Shown here piece by piece: positions 8,369-15,638 of a stretch of 64,000 nucleotides of DNA. Origin of the DNA: Bordetella genomosp. 1 (GTDB taxonomy: Bacteria > Pseudomonadota > Gammaproteobacteria > Burkholderiales > Burkholderiaceae_B). The position numbers and the translations under genes were made by a program. The stretch is from the NCBI RefSeq assembly GCF_002261335.1, contig NZ_NEVL01000003.1:310001-374000 (forward strand). The letters are read 5' to 3'. How positions within the stretch are numbered: the first letter of the stretch is position 1; every line of letters begins with the position of its first letter. Under the pieces are notes generated by a model. The model was not told where the DNA came from, searched no databases, and saw nothing but the letters and a program-made list of their open reading frames with translations.

Positions 8369-9241
8369 TCAGCCGGGCGCCGGGGTGGCGATCCGGGCTT
8401 TCACCGCGTTCGCCAGTTCGCACATGGGATCCTGGGCGGCAAGCGGATAGAGCGCCTCGCCGTCCACGCGCGGGAAAGCCGCGCTGCCTCGCCAGAACTC
8501 GGCCGGGTTGAAGCGGAATTTGGCGATCAGCTTGCGGCCGAAGTCCATTTCCGCGTGCTCGTAATGCAGGCCCTGGTCGGCGCTGGCGAACTCCGGGTAC
8601 TCACCGAGAAGATAGCCTTCCTGGATGTGCGGGCGCACGGCGTCGGGCGGGCATACGCTGGCGAGACGCACGATCTGGATGCCGGCCTCGGCGCTTGCGG
8701 TGATGGCGCCGCTGATCTGCGGTATGCCCAGCACGAACACGTAGGCGTCCGACCCGTCATGCTGGCTGGCGAAAGACGCGGCGATACGCAGCGATTGCGT
8801 CACGTCGAGCAGCGGCGTTTCGCAGATTTCGTAGTGTTGAAGTATCGCCCAGCGCAGGATGCGCTGACGCTTGACGCGATCGCGCCCGAGAATCTGGCGC
8901 GCGGTGTACTCGGCAACCAACGCCTGTTCGGCGGCGATCAGGCGTTCGAAGCGCAGGCCGATCTCGCGCTCGGTGGGCAGCTTGTTGGGCACGCGCGAAC
9001 GCAGCAGCGACGGCTTGAGCGACGTGGCGCCTGCGCGATTGGCGTGGTCGCGGGCCTGGCCGCGGTACATCATCACGAAGTCGCGATTGCGGAACTGCAG
9101 CTCGGCCACCTTGTTGGCGAGCTCCATGTACGACGCGACGAAGCAGGGCGGCTCCTTCCGGATCGTGCCGCAGCTCGAGGCCTTGATGCCGTCGGCCGAA
9201 CCGGAGAAGGTCCAGATCTTCTGGCTGCCGATGATGTCCAC
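8369..9241 (-). CDS. FRG-domain protein
   Basis: A 290-residue protein with an FRG domain. The YRGQARDHANRAGATSLKPSLLR segment (residues about 55-78) is the hallmark, and the HYEICETPLLDVTQSLRIAASFA segment is the conserved second half. FRG domains are found in proteins of uncertain biochemical role, several in phage-defence or toxin-like loci. GTG 9241 is chosen because AGGAGA lies 8 bases upstream. The longer frame up to 9394 reads through repeat group D1 (HRKMQSDTF is repeat sequence) and is not genuine. It is transcribed away from the repeat array and the RAYT gene. Confidence 0.8.
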   Translation of the reverse strand: MDIIGSQKIWTFSGSADGIKASSCGTIRKEPPCFVASYMELANKVAELQFRNRDFVMMYRGQARDHANRAGATSLKPSLLRSRVPNKLPTEREIGLRFERLIAAEQALVAEYTARQILGRDRVKRQRILRWAILQHYEICETPLLDVTQSLRIAASFASQHDGSDAYVFVLGIPQISGAITASAEAGIQIVRLASVCPPDAVRPHIQEGYLLGEYPEFASADQGLHYEHAEMDFGRKLIAKFRFNPAEFWRGSAAFPRVDGEALYPLAAQDPMCELANAVKARIATPAPG

Positions 9242-9349
9242 TGTCGCGTGTCTCCTGCCTCGCCCGACGATGCGCGCGCCGGACGGGTGGCTGTAAAGGG
9301 CTAAGCATACTAGGACAGGCCCCCGCCGGCCGCGGTAAAGGTATCCAGT

Positions 9350-9456
9350 AAAGGTGTCAGACTGCATTTTTCTGTGCAGCCCGATTCCCAACAAAGGTGT
9401 CAGACTGCATTTTCTTTGCCGCCTCCGCGCACAACAAAGGTGTCAGACTGCATTTT
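9350..9456 (+). repeat. Repeat group D1: three forward copies, exact 43-bp period
   Basis: Forward copies with core GGTGTCAGACTGCATTTT start at 9350, 9393 and 9436, exactly 43 bp apart. Spacers are 21 and 22 bp, unique and GC-rich, and end in ...AAC before each copy. The group sits upstream of the RAYT gene, which reads toward the inverted group D2. The 398-bp gap between 9242 and 9639 contains no other feature I can support. Confidence 0.92.
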
Positions 9457-9639
9457 CCGGGGCGGGGAGCAATGCGGGGGAAGGCAGGTCGCAGCGAAGC
9501 GGGCTGTGGCGGCAGGAGAACCATCGCAGCCAGCTCGCACGCTGTGCAATGAACCGGTGTGATGAACGCATCCCGCAGTCGCGCCGATCTCTGCATGAAG
9601 TGCTAGCGTTGCACGCTCCCCTCTTTGCCGGAGCCGCTC

Positions 9640-10338
9640 ATGTCTCCTCGTCTCGCACGGGTCGTGGTTGCCCATCTTCCGCATCATGTCGTCCAGCGTG
9701 GACACAGCCGTCAGACCGTGTTCGCGGGAGACGATCACTATCTTGCCTACCTCTCCGATATCGAACAGAAGTCCCGCGAGTTGGACGTCGCGGTTCACGC
9801 CTATTGTCTGATGCCGAACCACGTGCATCTGCTCCTCACGCCAACCGAGCCACCCTCGGTCGGGCGCTTGATGAAGGAGGTGGCGCGACGCGCGACGGTG
9901 CGATGGAATCGCCGGTTCGGGCGTTCGGGCACGCTCTGGGAGAGTCGGTACCGCTCGAGCGTGGTGCAGACCGAGCGCTATTTCCTGGCCTGCTGCCGGT
10001 ATATCGAGTTGAACCCGGTGCGTGCCGGGTTGGTGGCACGGCCGGAGGAATATCCGTGGTCGAGCTACTGCGCGCGGTTGAGGGAAGCGGAGGGCGGCGT
10101 GCTGGCGCTGCACCCGGCCTATCTCGCGCTCGGCGCCACCTTGGAAGCGAGGCAGCGCGTCTATCGGGCACTTGCGGCCCAGGCGCTGCATGAGGACGAA
10201 CTCATGCAGATCCGGGGCGCGACGCAGACCGGCAACCCGTTGGCGACGTCAGCCTATTGCCGCGCGTTGCAGACGGCGCTGGCGCGCCCGGTGGTGACGG
10301 CACGGCGCGGTCGGCCGAGGAAAGAAAATGCAGTCTGA
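9640..10338 (+). CDS. REP-associated tyrosine transposase (RAYT, IS200-like HUH protein)
   Basis: A 232-residue single-domain Y1 HUH endonuclease of the RAYT (TnpA-REP) family, which cleaves and rejoins single-stranded DNA at REP-type sequences. The HUH motif is MPNHVHLLL, with histidines at residues 61 and 63. Tyr121 in CRYIELNPVRAGLV is the likely catalytic tyrosine, since its spacing from the HUH motif is close to that of the E. coli protein. Other family motifs are HHVVQRGHSRQTVF, GTLWESRYRSS and YPWSSY. ATG 9640 has GCCGGAG upstream. The stop codon lies inside the first repeat of group D2 (protein ends RPRKENAV). Inverted repeat arrays flank the gene, so the repeats are very likely its DNA substrate. 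It appears intact. Confidence 0.93.
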   Translation: MSPRLARVVVAHLPHHVVQRGHSRQTVFAGDDHYLAYLSDIEQKSRELDVAVHAYCLMPNHVHLLLTPTEPPSVGRLMKEVARRATVRWNRRFGRSGTLWESRYRSSVVQTERYFLACCRYIELNPVRAGLVARPEEYPWSSYCARLREAEGGVLALHPAYLALGATLEARQRVYRALAAQALHEDELMQIRGATQTGNPLATSAYCRALQTALARPVVTARRGRPRKENAV

Positions 10339-10475
10339 CACCTTTGTTTGGCGCACGGCGGCGCAGAAAAAATGCAGTCTGACACCTTTGTTTGGATCGG
10401 CGGCGCCGCGGAAATTGCAGTCTGACACCTTTGTTCGAGGGTGGGGTGGCGGGATAAATGCAGTCTGACACCTTT
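10325..10475 (-). repeat. Repeat group D2: four reverse copies, 43-44 bp period
   Basis: Reverse copies have GCAG cores at 10330, 10374, 10417 and 10460 (period 44, 43, 43). The first overlaps the RAYT stop codon. The third has AAATTGCAG instead of AAAATGCAG. Spacers of about 22 bp start with GTTTG or GTTCG and are GC-rich. Together with D1 they form an inverted bracket round the RAYT gene. Confidence 0.92.
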
Positions 10476-10485
10476 GTTTTTGGGG

Positions 10486-10536
10486 TGTAAAGCTTGCTTG
10501 ACATTGGCCCCGATGGGATGTCAAACTTGCTTTACA
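10486..10536. promoter_or_regulatory. Paired operator-like dyads before the membrane/XRE gene pair
   Basis: TGTAAAGCTTGCTTGACAT (10486-10504) and ATGTCAAACTTGCTTTACA (10518-10536) form an inverted repeat with 16 of 19 positions matching. Each arm is also a near-palindrome of the GTAAAGC/GCTTTAC type centred on TT. The arms repeat every 32 bp, about three helical turns. They lie 23 bases upstream of the gene at 10559, so they are likely the binding sites of the XRE regulator encoded second in that pair. Confidence 0.6.
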
Positions 10537-10558
10537 TCATCCGTGGGAAGGGGTTTTC

Positions 10559-10939
10559 ATGTTTACGCAAAAACGCTATGTGCTGGAGTTGGTTGGGGCG
10601 CTGGCGCTTTATGGGGTGTTGCTGTTCGGGGCCAATGCCTTGGAGGCTGCCGTGCGGCCGGCGGGGGCGATGTTGGTGGCGATCAATCTGTTGCCGATGG
10701 TGGGTGCATTGGCGGCGGCGTGGGCGATCATGCGGGCGTTGTGGCGCATGGATGAGTTGCAGCGACGCATCCAGCTCGACGCGATCGCGATGGCTTTCCT
10801 CGGCACCGCGCTGGTGACGTTCGGCTGGGGATTCGCCGAGGGCGCGGGGTTGCCGCAGCTGCGGGCCTTTGCGGTGTGGCCGGTCATGGCTTCGCTGTGG
10901 GTGGTCGGGCTGCTGATCGCGCAGAGGCGCTACCGGTGA
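10559..10939 (+). CDS. Four-TM membrane protein paired with an XRE regulator
   Basis: A 126-residue membrane protein with hydrophobic spans near residues 10-28, 35-60, 80-97 and 103-121. A cytoplasmic loop carries the conserved-looking ALWRMDELQRRIQLDAIAMAF. It overlaps the next gene by GTGA (10936-10939), so translation is coupled. Small membrane proteins paired with a 60-70 residue XRE regulator are a recurrent bacterial arrangement of unclear function, in which the membrane partner is thought to modulate the regulator or to be its main target. Two operator-like dyads lie just upstream. Confidence 0.75.
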   Translation: MFTQKRYVLELVGALALYGVLLFGANALEAAVRPAGAMLVAINLLPMVGALAAAWAIMRALWRMDELQRRIQLDAIAMAFLGTALVTFGWGFAEGAGLPQLRAFAVWPVMASLWVVGLLIAQRRYR

Positions 10940-11130
10940 ACAACCACATCAAGGAACTGAGGCTGGCGCGGGGCTGGAGCCAGGCCCAGCTTGCCGAGGC
11001 GCTGCAGGTGTCGCGCCAGACGGTGAACGCGATCGAGAACGGTCGCTACGATCCGAGTTTGCCGTTGGCGTTCCAGATTGCCGGGGTGTTCGCGCTCAGG
11101 ATCGAAGAGATCTTCGTGCCGGACGCGTGA
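10936..11130 (+). CDS. Small XRE-family transcriptional regulator
   Basis: A 64-residue protein that is almost entirely a helix-turn-helix: IKELRLARGWSQAQLAEALQ, then VSRQTVNAIENGRYDPSLPLAFQIAGVF and a short tail (RIEEIFVPDA). This is the standard form of stand-alone XRE regulators. GTG 10936 overlaps the stop codon of the membrane-protein gene by four bases. The longer frame from 10876 would run inside that gene and has no ribosome-binding site. It probably binds the dyads at 10486-10536 and autoregulates the pair. Confidence 0.88.
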   Translation: MNNHIKELRLARGWSQAQLAEALQVSRQTVNAIENGRYDPSLPLAFQIAGVFALRIEEIFVPDA

Positions 11131-11200
11131 CGCGGCCGACGTCTGCCGAAGCGCGTTTGCCGGGGTCGGCGTGCGCCTGGATCGAGGCGACGGCGCACCC

Positions 11201-11244
11201 ACCATGAAGTGTCGGCGCGCCTACCATGAGGCGTCGGCACGCCA
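11201..11244 (+). repeat. Imperfect 22-bp tandem duplication
   Basis: Two adjacent 22-bp units beginning ACCATGAAGTGTCGGC and ACCATGAGGCGTCGGC match at 18 of 22 positions. They lie in the 213-bp gap before the SH3-domain gene, and I see no other feature in that gap. Confidence 0.6.
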
Positions 11245-11343
11245 CCTACGCATCGGCGCCCGGTCGTCCCAGCGCGTCGCCTTTCCCGGTTCCACGTACG
11301 CCCGCACCGGCGTCTACCTGTTCATTCTTCGTTCGGAGCTGAC

Positions 11344-11703
11344 ATGTATTACCGCGTGATCGCGCCCCATCGCAGCGAGTATCCCGATCCCATCCGGCTT
11401 CGACGCGGCGAGGCGCTGGTGGTGGGGGAGCGCTACGAAGGGCCGGAGGGGTGGGACGACTGGCTCTTCTGCTCCACGGCATCGCATCCGGGCGGATGGG
11501 TGCCCGCGCAACTGATCGAAGCGACCGGTCCGGGCGTGGGCCGCGCCATGGCGGACTACAGCGCGCGCGAGCTGGATGTGAACGAGGGCGAGGCGTTGAC
11601 CGGCGAGCGCGAGCTCAATGGCTGGGCCTGGTGTGTGCGGGCCGGCGGCCTGGACGCGGGGTGGGTGCCACTGGCCAATCTCGTGCGGGTCGCGGCGGCC
11701 TGA
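11344..11703 (+). CDS. Tandem variant-SH3 domain protein
   Basis: A 119-residue cytoplasmic protein built of two SH3-like modules. The first (residues about 1-60) has YYRVIAPHRSEYPDPIRLRRGEAL, followed by WDDWLFC and GGWVPAQLIE. The second (about 66-119) has MADYSARELDVNEGEALTGER, followed by GWAWCVRA and AGWVPLANL. Both show the ALYDY-like start and the G-W-V-P motif of SH3 folds. There is no catalytic domain, so it is probably a protein-protein interaction adaptor. It is a conserved hypothetical type in Burkholderiales. Confidence 0.8.
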   Translation: MYYRVIAPHRSEYPDPIRLRRGEALVVGERYEGPEGWDDWLFCSTASHPGGWVPAQLIEATGPGVGRAMADYSARELDVNEGEALTGERELNGWAWCVRAGGLDAGWVPLANLVRVAAA

Positions 11704-11822
11704 GCGGGCGGCGGCGTATGTGCGGCACGCGCCGGGCGCGGCTGCATTTGCATCCCGACCAGGCCGCGCGCCGCGCATGCGATGGAGCGCCTACGCGGCA
11801 TCGCGGGCGCCCCGGGCAACGT

Positions 11823-12563
11823 TCAGGGCATCCGGTTCGTCACGAACATGCCGAGCGCCTCAAGCGCGTCCAACACCTTTGCCAGGGCGGCGGTGGCGCC
11901 GGCGTCGTAGTCCAGCCGGGCGCCGACGCGGGTGTCGCCGGGTGACTGTGTGAGCTGCGCGCGCCCGTGCACGGTGGGCAGGTAGAGCAGCGTGCCCCAG
12001 GCCGCATCCAGGCGGTGCGCGGCGGGCAGATGGGCGGTGATCGCTTCGGCTACCTGGGCGACGCGCAGGCTCTGCGCGGTGAAGAGCTCGACGGTTGCGC
12101 GGTCGATGCCGGAGTCGAAGGTGAGGAACGGCGAGCGGAGGTGGGGGCCCTCGCCCCAGTCGAGCGGATCGGCGAAGCCGCGCGGCATCCAGTAGACGCG
12201 GTCGTCGTGGCGCGGCAGCACGAAGAGCTGCGCGCGTTCGCGGCTGTAGAGAATCTTGTCGCCGTCGACCGAGTAGCCAAAGGGAATGCCGCGAGCGGCT
12301 TCGTCGCGGGTGATGCTGGGATCTTCGCCCCAGAACTCGTCGAACCATTCGCGCACGAAGTCTTGCTCGGGCGCCGTTTCGGCCGGGATCTCGGGCGGCG
12401 GGCGCACGATCACGCGGTTGTCGTAGGCGCCCCGGCCAAGTCGCGTCACATAGTCTGCATAGCCCGCGGGCAGTGGCTGGCCCAGCCAATCGGCCAGGGC
12501 CTGGACCTCGGTGTCGGTGGCGAGGTGCAGCTTGGGCGTGATGAGATAGGGAGCATCGTTCAT
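11823..12563 (-). CDS. SMI1/KNR4-like (SUKH) protein
   Basis: A 246-residue protein. The N-terminal TEVQALADWLGQPLPAGYADYVTRLGRGAYDN fits the SUKH motif (aliphatic-x-LG-x-x-LP-x-x-Y), and FVLPRHDDRVYWMPRGF with DPLDWGEGPHL fits the later beta-strand region. ATG 12563 (MNDAPYLIT) is preferred to ATG 12584 by a short purine-rich stretch upstream, though this is weak. It could be an orphan immunity protein, like the SUKH gene at 7301; no toxin partner is visible. Transcription converges on the SH3 gene. Confidence 0.65.
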   Translation of the reverse strand: MNDAPYLITPKLHLATDTEVQALADWLGQPLPAGYADYVTRLGRGAYDNRVIVRPPPEIPAETAPEQDFVREWFDEFWGEDPSITRDEAARGIPFGYSVDGDKILYSRERAQLFVLPRHDDRVYWMPRGFADPLDWGEGPHLRSPFLTFDSGIDRATVELFTAQSLRVAQVAEAITAHLPAAHRLDAAWGTLLYLPTVHGRAQLTQSPGDTRVGARLDYDAGATAALAKVLDALEALGMFVTNRMP

Positions 12564-12789
12564 CGGGCGTTCTCGGGTCGGCATGTCGGGCGTCGCGTGC
12601 GGGCCTGCCGGACGCCAGCCAGGACTTTACCAAGTCGCACCGCCTTGCCCCGGCCGGAACAAAAACAGGCAAGAATGATTCAGCCAGGCTACACACAAGA
12701 ATAATAAGAAGCTAAATCACAGCCCTCCCGGGATTTTCTAAAATGAGGCATACGCGCCACCCTGGCGCCTGCCTCTTTCCGGAGCCGCC

Positions 12790-13926
12790 ATGAGCGCCAC
12801 CTTTCTCGAATCGCTGGACACGCCCGCCGCCATCGTGGACCTGCCGCGCTTGCAGCACAACATCGCGCGCATGCAGGAACACATGAACGCGCTGGGCGTG
12901 GCGTTGCGTCCGCACGTCAAGACGACCAAGTGCCTGGAGGTCGCGCAGGCCCAGATCGCGGCGGGCGCGCGCGGCATCACGGTGTCCACGCTGAAGGAGG
13001 CGGAACAGTTCTTCGCCGCCGGGATCACCGACATTCTGTACGCGGTGAGCATGGCCCCCGCCAAGCTGCCGCGCGCGCTCGCGCTCAAGCGGGCGGGCTG
13101 CAATCTGAAGATCATCGTCGACAACGTCGCCGGCGCCGAGGCGATCGTGGCGGCCTGTCGCGAGGCTGGCGAGACGCTCGAAACCTGGATCGAAATCGAT
13201 ACCGACGGCCATCGTTCGGGCATCACGCCGGAGCAGCCCGAGCTGCTGGACGTGGCGCGGGCGCTCGACGCGGCCGGCCTGGTGGGCGGTGTGCTCACGC
13301 ATGCCGGCTCGAGCTATGAGCTCAATGACGACGAGGCGCTGGCCGCGCTGGCCGAGGTCGAGCGCGCGGGCTGCGTGCGAGCGGCCGAGCGCATCCGCGA
13401 GATCGGCATCGCATGCCCGAACGTGAGCGTGGGCTCCACGCCGACCGCGCTGGCGGCGCGCGCGCTGCCCGGCGTCACCGAGGTGCGCGCGGGCGTGTAC
13501 GCCTTCTTCGACCTGGTGATGCACAACGTAGGCGTGTGCCGCAAGGAAGATATCGCGCTGAGCGTGCTGGCCACCGTGATCGGTCATCAGCCCGACAAGG
13601 GCTGGGTGGTGGTGGACGCGGGCTGGATGGCGATGAGCCGCGACCGCGGCACCTCGAAGCAGGGGCAGGATTACGGTTATGGCCTGCCGTGCGACCTGGA
13701 AGGCCGGCCGCTGGACGGCTGGCTCATGACGCAGGCCAACCAGGAACACGGCATCCTGGCGCCGACCGATGGCAGCGTGCCGGCCGACGTCGCCCGCGAC
13801 TTTCCGGTGGGCATGCGCATCCGCATCCTGCCCAACCATGCCTGCGCCACCGGCGCGCAGTTTCCGGTTTACGGCGTGGTGGGCGAGGGCAGCGGCACGC
13901 AGTGGCCGCGCTTTTACGGCTGGTGA
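12790..13926 (+). CDS. DSD1-type PLP enzyme (D-threonine / 3-hydroxy-D-aspartate aldolase-like)
   Basis: A 378-residue fold-type III PLP enzyme. The N-terminal alanine-racemase barrel carries RPHVKTTK (Lys at about residue 44), where the Schiff-base lysine of D-threonine aldolases and D-serine dehydratases sits. WIEIDTDGHRSG and LTHAGSSYE are further barrel motifs. The C-terminal domain has PNHACATGAQFPVYGVV, whose His-x-Cys pair is the metal-binding site of this family. It would cleave or dehydrate D-beta-hydroxy amino acids using PLP and a divalent metal. The exact substrate is not decidable here. A TAAAAT box and CCGGAG lie upstream of ATG 12790. Confidence 0.88.
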   Translation: MSATFLESLDTPAAIVDLPRLQHNIARMQEHMNALGVALRPHVKTTKCLEVAQAQIAAGARGITVSTLKEAEQFFAAGITDILYAVSMAPAKLPRALALKRAGCNLKIIVDNVAGAEAIVAACREAGETLETWIEIDTDGHRSGITPEQPELLDVARALDAAGLVGGVLTHAGSSYELNDDEALAALAEVERAGCVRAAERIREIGIACPNVSVGSTPTALAARALPGVTEVRAGVYAFFDLVMHNVGVCRKEDIALSVLATVIGHQPDKGWVVVDAGWMAMSRDRGTSKQGQDYGYGLPCDLEGRPLDGWLMTQANQEHGILAPTDGSVPADVARDFPVGMRIRILPNHACATGAQFPVYGVVGEGSGTQWPRFYGW

Positions 13927-14104
13927 ACCCGCCAAGGCGCGGGCTCGAGGGCGCCCAAGGCAAAGGCGCCGCTGCCCGGTGCTGGCGCGAAGGCATCGCT
14001 CCCGAGAGGAACATGCCTGCCGTATGCCACGCGGCATCGGGCCGGTGCAGCCTCCACGCGGCCGCGCCCGCAACGGCACGACTGCGCCCCGCCTTGAAGC
14101 GTTC

Positions 14105-14137
14105 TTGACGCGCCCTTGACGCAAGGGCTGGCATACT
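14105..14137 (+). promoter_or_regulatory. Promoter-like dyad before fetAB
   Basis: TTGACG (14105-14110) and CATACT (14132-14137) flank a perfect 7-bp dyad, GCCCTTG at 14112-14118 and CAAGGGC at 14122-14128. The 21-bp spacing with a dyad in the spacer resembles promoters activated by MerR-family regulators, although those usually have 19-20 bp. It ends 6 bases before the fetA start, so the transcript would be nearly leaderless if this is the promoter. Confidence 0.35.
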
Positions 14138-14143
14138 CGCGCC

Positions 14144-14797
14144 ATGTCCGAACACGCAGAATCCTCCCATGAACCGCTGCTGCGGCTCGACGCGCTCGCC
14201 TGCGCGCGGCTCGCGCCCACGACGCTGAGCGTGGCCGCGGGCCAGTGCCTGGCGGTGCTGGGCCCGTCCGGGGCCGGCAAGTCGGTGCTGCTGCGCCAGA
14301 TCGCCGACCTGGATCCCGGCGCCGGCGAGGCCTGGTTGCGCGCGCAAGCACGCAGCGCCATGTGTGCACCCCAATGGCGGCGCCAGGTGGTGTATTGCCA
14401 GGCCGAGGCCGGCTGGTGGCACGAGCACGTGGCGCCGCACTTCCCGGATGCCGATGCGGCGCGGGCCATGCTCGCGCGGCTGGGACTGGCGCCCGACAAG
14501 CTCGACGCAATGGTGCACGAATGCTCCACCGGCGAGCGCCAGCGGCTCGGTCTGGCGCGCGCGCTGTTGCTGCAGCCCGCCGTGCTGCTGCTCGACGAGC
14601 CGACGGCGGCGCTCGACGCGGACTCCACCGCGCGGGTCGAGGCGGTGCTGCGCGGGGCGCTGGCGCGCGGAGCGGGCATCGTGCTGGTCACCCATAACGA
14701 GAGCCAGGCGCGCCGCCTGGCAGACACGGGCTGGCACATGCAGGCCGGCGTGCTCTCGCCCTTGTGGCAACGCAGGCCGGAGGCCGCATGGGCGTGA
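14144..14797 (+). CDS. fetA: ABC transporter ATP-binding protein FetA-like
   Basis: A 217-residue ATPase with Walker A GPSGAGKS, signature CSTGERQRLGLARAL (a variant of LSGGQ), Walker B VLLLDEPTAALD and H-loop LVTHNESQ. Size and pairing with a FetB-type permease identify the FetAB (YbbL/YbbM) iron exporter, which in E. coli lowers cytoplasmic iron under oxidative stress. ATG 14144 is the first start. The 3' end overlaps fetB by ten bases. A promoter-like dyad lies directly upstream. Confidence 0.87.
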   Translation: MSEHAESSHEPLLRLDALACARLAPTTLSVAAGQCLAVLGPSGAGKSVLLRQIADLDPGAGEAWLRAQARSAMCAPQWRRQVVYCQAEAGWWHEHVAPHFPDADAARAMLARLGLAPDKLDAMVHECSTGERQRLGLARALLLQPAVLLLDEPTAALDADSTARVEAVLRGALARGAGIVLVTHNESQARRLADTGWHMQAGVLSPLWQRRPEAAWA

Positions 14798-15597
14798 TCA
14801 GTCTCTCGATCGCGGACCTGCTGACGGCGGCCAGCCTGGTGCTGGTGTCGGCGCTGATTTCGCTGTTGCTGCGCATGGGGCTCGAGCGGCAGGTGCTGTG
14901 GGCGGCCACGCGCACGGTGGTGCAGCTGCTGCTGGTAGGCCACATTCTGCGGGTGGTGTTCGCGCAGGATGCGCCCTGGCTGACCGCGCTGGTGCTGGCG
15001 TTGATGATGGGGCTTGCCGCGCGCGAAGTCGCGGCGCGGCCGCGCGAACGGCTGGCAGGACGCGGCAATGCCTGGGTGGGCGGGCTCACGGTGGCCTGCA
15101 CCACCGTGCTCACCGCCCTGTTCGTGCTGCACACGGCCCTGCGGCCTGACCCCTGGTACGACCCGCGCTACACCATCGCCCTCGTCGGGATCCTGCTGGG
15201 TAGCGTGCTCAACGCGGCCAGTCTCGCGCTCGACAGCATGCTGTCGGGCATCCGGCGCGAGCGCGCGGCCATCGAGGCGCAGCTGGCCCTGGGGGCGCCG
15301 GTGGGACAGGCCTTTGCGCCGCTGGTGCGCGCCTCGGTCCGGCGCGGCATCGTGCCGAGCGTGAACCAGATGGCCGCGGCCGGCATCATCACCCTGCCGG
15401 GCATCATGACCGGCCAGATCATCGCCGGCATGGACCCGGTCGAGGCCGCCAAGTACCAGATCCTGTTGATGTTCCTGCTGTGCGGTGCCAGCGGCCTGGC
15501 CGCGATGGGCGCGGCGTGGCTGGCGATGCGCCGGCTGACCGATACGCGCGATCGGCTGCGGCTCGACCGCCTGTTGCCCGAGCGCGGCGACGCCTGA
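14788..15597 (+). CDS. fetB: FetB-like iron export permease
   Basis: A 269-residue membrane protein with about seven hydrophobic spans and the UPF0014 signatures. These include the RTVVQLLLVG motif near the N-terminus and NQMAAAGIITLPGIMTGQIIAG near residues 190-212. ATG 14788 has GGAGG upstream and lies inside the end of fetA, so the two are translationally coupled. It is the membrane partner of the ATPase upstream in an iron exporter. Its length is slightly above that of the E. coli protein. Confidence 0.9.
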   Translation: MGVISLSIADLLTAASLVLVSALISLLLRMGLERQVLWAATRTVVQLLLVGHILRVVFAQDAPWLTALVLALMMGLAAREVAARPRERLAGRGNAWVGGLTVACTTVLTALFVLHTALRPDPWYDPRYTIALVGILLGSVLNAASLALDSMLSGIRRERAAIEAQLALGAPVGQAFAPLVRASVRRGIVPSVNQMAAAGIITLPGIMTGQIIAGMDPVEAAKYQILLMFLLCGASGLAAMGAAWLAMRRLTDTRDRLRLDRLLPERGDA

Positions 15598-15638
15598 GCG
15601 CGCGCCGCCGCTGCACGCAGGGGGGCGGTCGTGCGGTG

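Noticed and set aside
1805-10475. CRISPR array
   Set aside because: Period and unique spacers look similar, but repeats are only ~21 bp and spacers ~22 bp and GC-rich. Groups occur in both orientations, no cas genes are present, and a RAYT gene is linked. Reported as repeats instead.
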